A DNA stretch of 31,140 nt, from assembly GCA_046590195.1 (NCBI GenBank), contig JBKJTP010000165.1:1-31140 (forward strand). The letters are read 5' to 3'. The stretch's first letter is position 1; each line of letters begins with the position of its first letter. Origin of the DNA: JBKJTP01 sp046590195. GTDB taxonomy: Bacteria; Bacteroidota; Ignavibacteria; Palsa-1295. Below the pieces are notes generated by a model, which saw only the letters and a program-made list of their open reading frames with translations, was not told where the DNA came from and made no database searches. A program made the position numbers and the translations under genes. This document shows, one piece after another, positions 29,071 to 31,140 of this stretch.

Positions 29071-31140
29071 ATGATACGATCAATCATCTGCACACTACTG
29101 ATTTGTGCAGCAGGCGTAGCGCACGCGCAAGAATTTCTTGTCAAGACTGATAACGATAAATTCTCCGGCAATGAATCAACGCATAAAGGCGACCTGCTTA
29201 CAGAGTGGGAGGAGTCAATAATACTGCGTCCTGCGGGTCCTTGCACGCTGAAGAAGGTGCTTGTGTATTGGGATGGCGAGAACGCAGGCCAAGACACGCT
29301 ATGGGTCGTTGGTGATCCGGCAGAAGGCGGTTATCAGCCAACGCTATGGGTAGCGGGATATAATAAGCTGATGGAGCCCATCGTCATTCAGTATGACGGC
29401 ACCCCAGGTTGGGACACGATCGATGTCTCCGCAAGCAATGTGCATATCGACGGACACTCGCGCGTCGTGATCCAGCATCGCATTCAGGAAGGCGGCCCGT
29501 ACTTTGGACAAGATAATGGCAGCGGCGCATCCGGCTCGTTCTTGATGGATCCGTTCAGTCCGCTCTTTCCGCAGTATGATATTCCTGGCGCGATCATGCT
29601 TGCATCAAAGAAGTTCATGGTGCGCCTCTTCGTTGAATACGACTTCCCAAGTGCAACAGGATCACTGCCTGCCCCAAAGGCCACGATGATCGATGTCGCA
29701 AAAGCTGCTGGCTTTGTCACTGGCACCGCAACGCTGAAAGCCGCACGTGTCAGCATCGCCGACTGGAATAACGACGGCTACGATGACGTCTTCTCCGGAG
29801 GCAGATTCTTCGTCAACAACAAGAACGGTACGTTCACCGATGTGACCGCAAGCACTAACGTAATCGCAGGTGCTACAGCCTTCGGTGATTTCAACAACGA
29901 TGGCTTGCTCGATGTCTACGCCGTCAACGGCATGAATGCCGACAAGATCTATCGTGCGACAGCACCCGGTGTGTGGGAAGATGTAACGGCATCAACTGGT
30001 TACTCGAATCCAAATCCACCTGTCACACCGATCTGGGTAGATGTTGATGGCGACGGTCATCTCGATATCTTCATCGCCAATGGAAGAACCGAGGGCGCAG
30101 GTGGAGAAGAATATTTCCCTGATCAACTTTGGCGCAACAACGGCAACGGCACATTCACGAATGTCACGACGTCAGCCGGTCTTGAGGATGGGGAGCCAGA
30201 ACCATTCTATGATACGTGGGGTGCAAGCGTAACGGATTACAACGCTGATGGAAGACCTGATATCTTTGTCGCGACCTATCGCCTTGCACCGGATATGCTT
30301 TTTCGCAACGTAGATGGTACTCAATTCGCTGAAGTTGCTGAGGCAACTGGAGTGATCGGCGAACCGACTGATGATGCAGGGTACTTTGGTCATGGCGTCG
30401 GCACGGAGTGGGGTGACTTCAACAACGACGGCTATCCTGATCTTGCGGTTGGCAATCTCGGTCATCCCGATTATCGCGGTAAGTCTAGCAATCCATCGTT
30501 GCTCTATCGCAATAGCGGTCCGCCGAACTTCACGTTCGAGGATGTACACATGACGCACGGGCCGAAGTTCTATGAGATGAACACCGGGCTCGTTTGGCTC
30601 GATCTTGATCTCGATGGCTATCTCGACATGTGGCACTGCCAGTATTCTTACAATACTGCGTCCAACGATGCATACCGCCGCTCCCGAATGTATCTGAATC
30701 AAGGTCCATCGCAGGATTACAAACTGCGTGATATGACCTGGAATCTCGGGAGCAATGTGCATGGCGCATGGACAGCAGCGCGCCTCGACATTGACAACGA
30801 CGGCGACATGGATCTCTTTGTCGCCAGCGACAAAGATGCAGTGCGCCTTTATCGCAATGACGTTGAGAAAAAAGGCAAGCATCTATCGATCCGTCTCAAG
30901 GGTGATCCAACGCAAGGTATCAACATGGATGCATACGGCACGAGTATTCGAGTGTATGCAAGTGGCACCCAGTATTACCGCGAGCTGCAAGGTGGTGGCG
31001 GCGGCACAACGAGCTCTCAGAATTCTTCCATCCTCAACTTTGGCATAGGCAACGCGAACAGCGTTGATAGCATGGTGGTCCGATTCCCGAATGGCTTGAT
31101 CAAACGATTTGAGAACGTCACAACAGGAAAGACATACACA
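29071..31140 (+). CDS. Secreted FG-GAP/VCBS repeat protein with ASPIC/UnbV domain, partial (runs off right edge)
   Basis: 690 codons are visible, open to the window end. A signal peptide, MIRSIICTLLICAAGVAHAQ, is followed by a roughly 200-residue beta-rich N-terminal region I do not recognise. Seven calcium-binding FG-GAP-type loops come next, at about residues 231, 273, 324, 389, 449, 511 and 573 (e.g. DWNNDGYDD, DVDGDGHLD, DLDLDGYLD), forming a likely seven-bladed beta-propeller. Residues from about 602 (GTSIRVYASGTQYYREL, FGIGNANSVDSMVVRFPNG) match the ASPIC/UnbV domain, the CRTAC1-like architecture. Probably extracellular or surface-anchored; the ligand is unknown. The C-terminal sorting signal, if any, lies outside the window. 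Start ATG 29071, 45 bases after the DivIVA gene. Confidence 0.88.
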   Translation, partial: MIRSIICTLLICAAGVAHAQEFLVKTDNDKFSGNESTHKGDLLTEWEESIILRPAGPCTLKKVLVYWDGENAGQDTLWVVGDPAEGGYQPTLWVAGYNKLMEPIVIQYDGTPGWDTIDVSASNVHIDGHSRVVIQHRIQEGGPYFGQDNGSGASGSFLMDPFSPLFPQYDIPGAIMLASKKFMVRLFVEYDFPSATGSLPAPKATMIDVAKAAGFVTGTATLKAARVSIADWNNDGYDDVFSGGRFFVNNKNGTFTDVTASTNVIAGATAFGDFNNDGLLDVYAVNGMNADKIYRATAPGVWEDVTASTGYSNPNPPVTPIWVDVDGDGHLDIFIANGRTEGAGGEEYFPDQLWRNNGNGTFTNVTTSAGLEDGEPEPFYDTWGASVTDYNADGRPDIFVATYRLAPDMLFRNVDGTQFAEVAEATGVIGEPTDDAGYFGHGVGTEWGDFNNDGYPDLAVGNLGHPDYRGKSSNPSLLYRNSGPPNFTFEDVHMTHGPKFYEMNTGLVWLDLDLDGYLDMWHCQYSYNTASNDAYRRSRMYLNQGPSQDYKLRDMTWNLGSNVHGAWTAARLDIDNDGDMDLFVASDKDAVRLYRNDVEKKGKHLSIRLKGDPTQGINMDAYGTSIRVYASGTQYYRELQGGGGGTTSSQNSSILNFGIGNANSVDSMVVRFPNGLIKRFENVTTGKTYT

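Noticed and set aside
29071..31140. Suspected frameshift in the FG-GAP gene
   Set aside because: The frame from ATG 29071 was followed through all seven calcium loops to the last codon of the window without a stop or shift.

Overview
This window looks like an ordinary chromosomal stretch from a bacterium of the Bacteroidetes/Chlorobi (FCB) superphylum. Several gene types point there: a GWxTD-domain protein; an atp locus that lacks atpD and atpC; a cytochrome c maturation cluster whose CcmE uses a Cys-x-x-x-Tyr motif; and secreted fibronectin-like and FG-GAP/ASPIC-UnbV proteins. Candidatus Kapabacteria or Ignavibacteria are reasonable guesses, but no rRNA or other marker in the window settles it. 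There is no phage, plasmid, CRISPR array or tRNA that I can see.

Layout. (1) 1-5279, plus strand: two tandem DUF1801 genes run directly into a ccmB-ccmC-ccmD-ccmE-ccmF cluster for heme export, heme chaperoning and heme ligation to apocytochrome c. A strong bidirectional terminator closes it. (2) 5349-7358, minus strand: a secreted fibronectin-like protein, then maf followed closely by a lone MalF/UgpA-type sugar ABC permease. (3) 7643-14332, minus strand: a tight six-gene operon, icd-purE-purK-(degenerate 3-hydroxyacyl-CoA dehydrogenase)-thiolase-(563-aa Rossmann protein), ending at an intrinsic terminator. (4) 14526-18681, mixed strands: a small membrane protein, elbB, a UmuD-like protein that has lost its catalytic dyad, an unknown small protein, a GNAT acetyltransferase and an M16 zinc peptidase. 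(5) 18687-27647: the F-type ATP synthase region. An atpZ-like gene and a four-helix-bundle (S23) gene lie on the minus strand. An AtpI-like membrane protein, atpB, atpE, atpF, atpH, a secreted protein, atpA, a terminator, a GWxTD envelope protein and atpG lie on the plus strand. (6) 27664-31140, plus strand: yggS, a DivIVA-domain gene and a large secreted FG-GAP/ASPIC-UnbV protein that runs off the right edge.

The Ccm and ATP synthase clusters fit a respiring organism: one matures c-type cytochromes and the other uses the resulting proton gradient. Subunit c carries a Glu with no visible sodium-site signature. The icd/thiolase operon belongs to central carbon and acyl-CoA metabolism, with the purEK step of purine synthesis embedded in it.

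The most unusual signals are four. First, two arrays of 8-bp units (GGGTCTNN on one side, the inverted NNAGACCC on the other) flank the small S23 gene, and one array also encodes the N-terminus of the AtpZ-like protein. Second, a UmuD homologue has Gly and Arg exactly where the Ser/Lys dyad should be, and its start codon sits in the loop of an 8-bp hairpin. Third, a 3-hydroxyacyl-CoA dehydrogenase relative lacks the NAD loop and both catalytic residues. Fourth, the atpE-atpF gap is packed with hairpins. All functional readings come from family knowledge and reading by eye; no database search was run.
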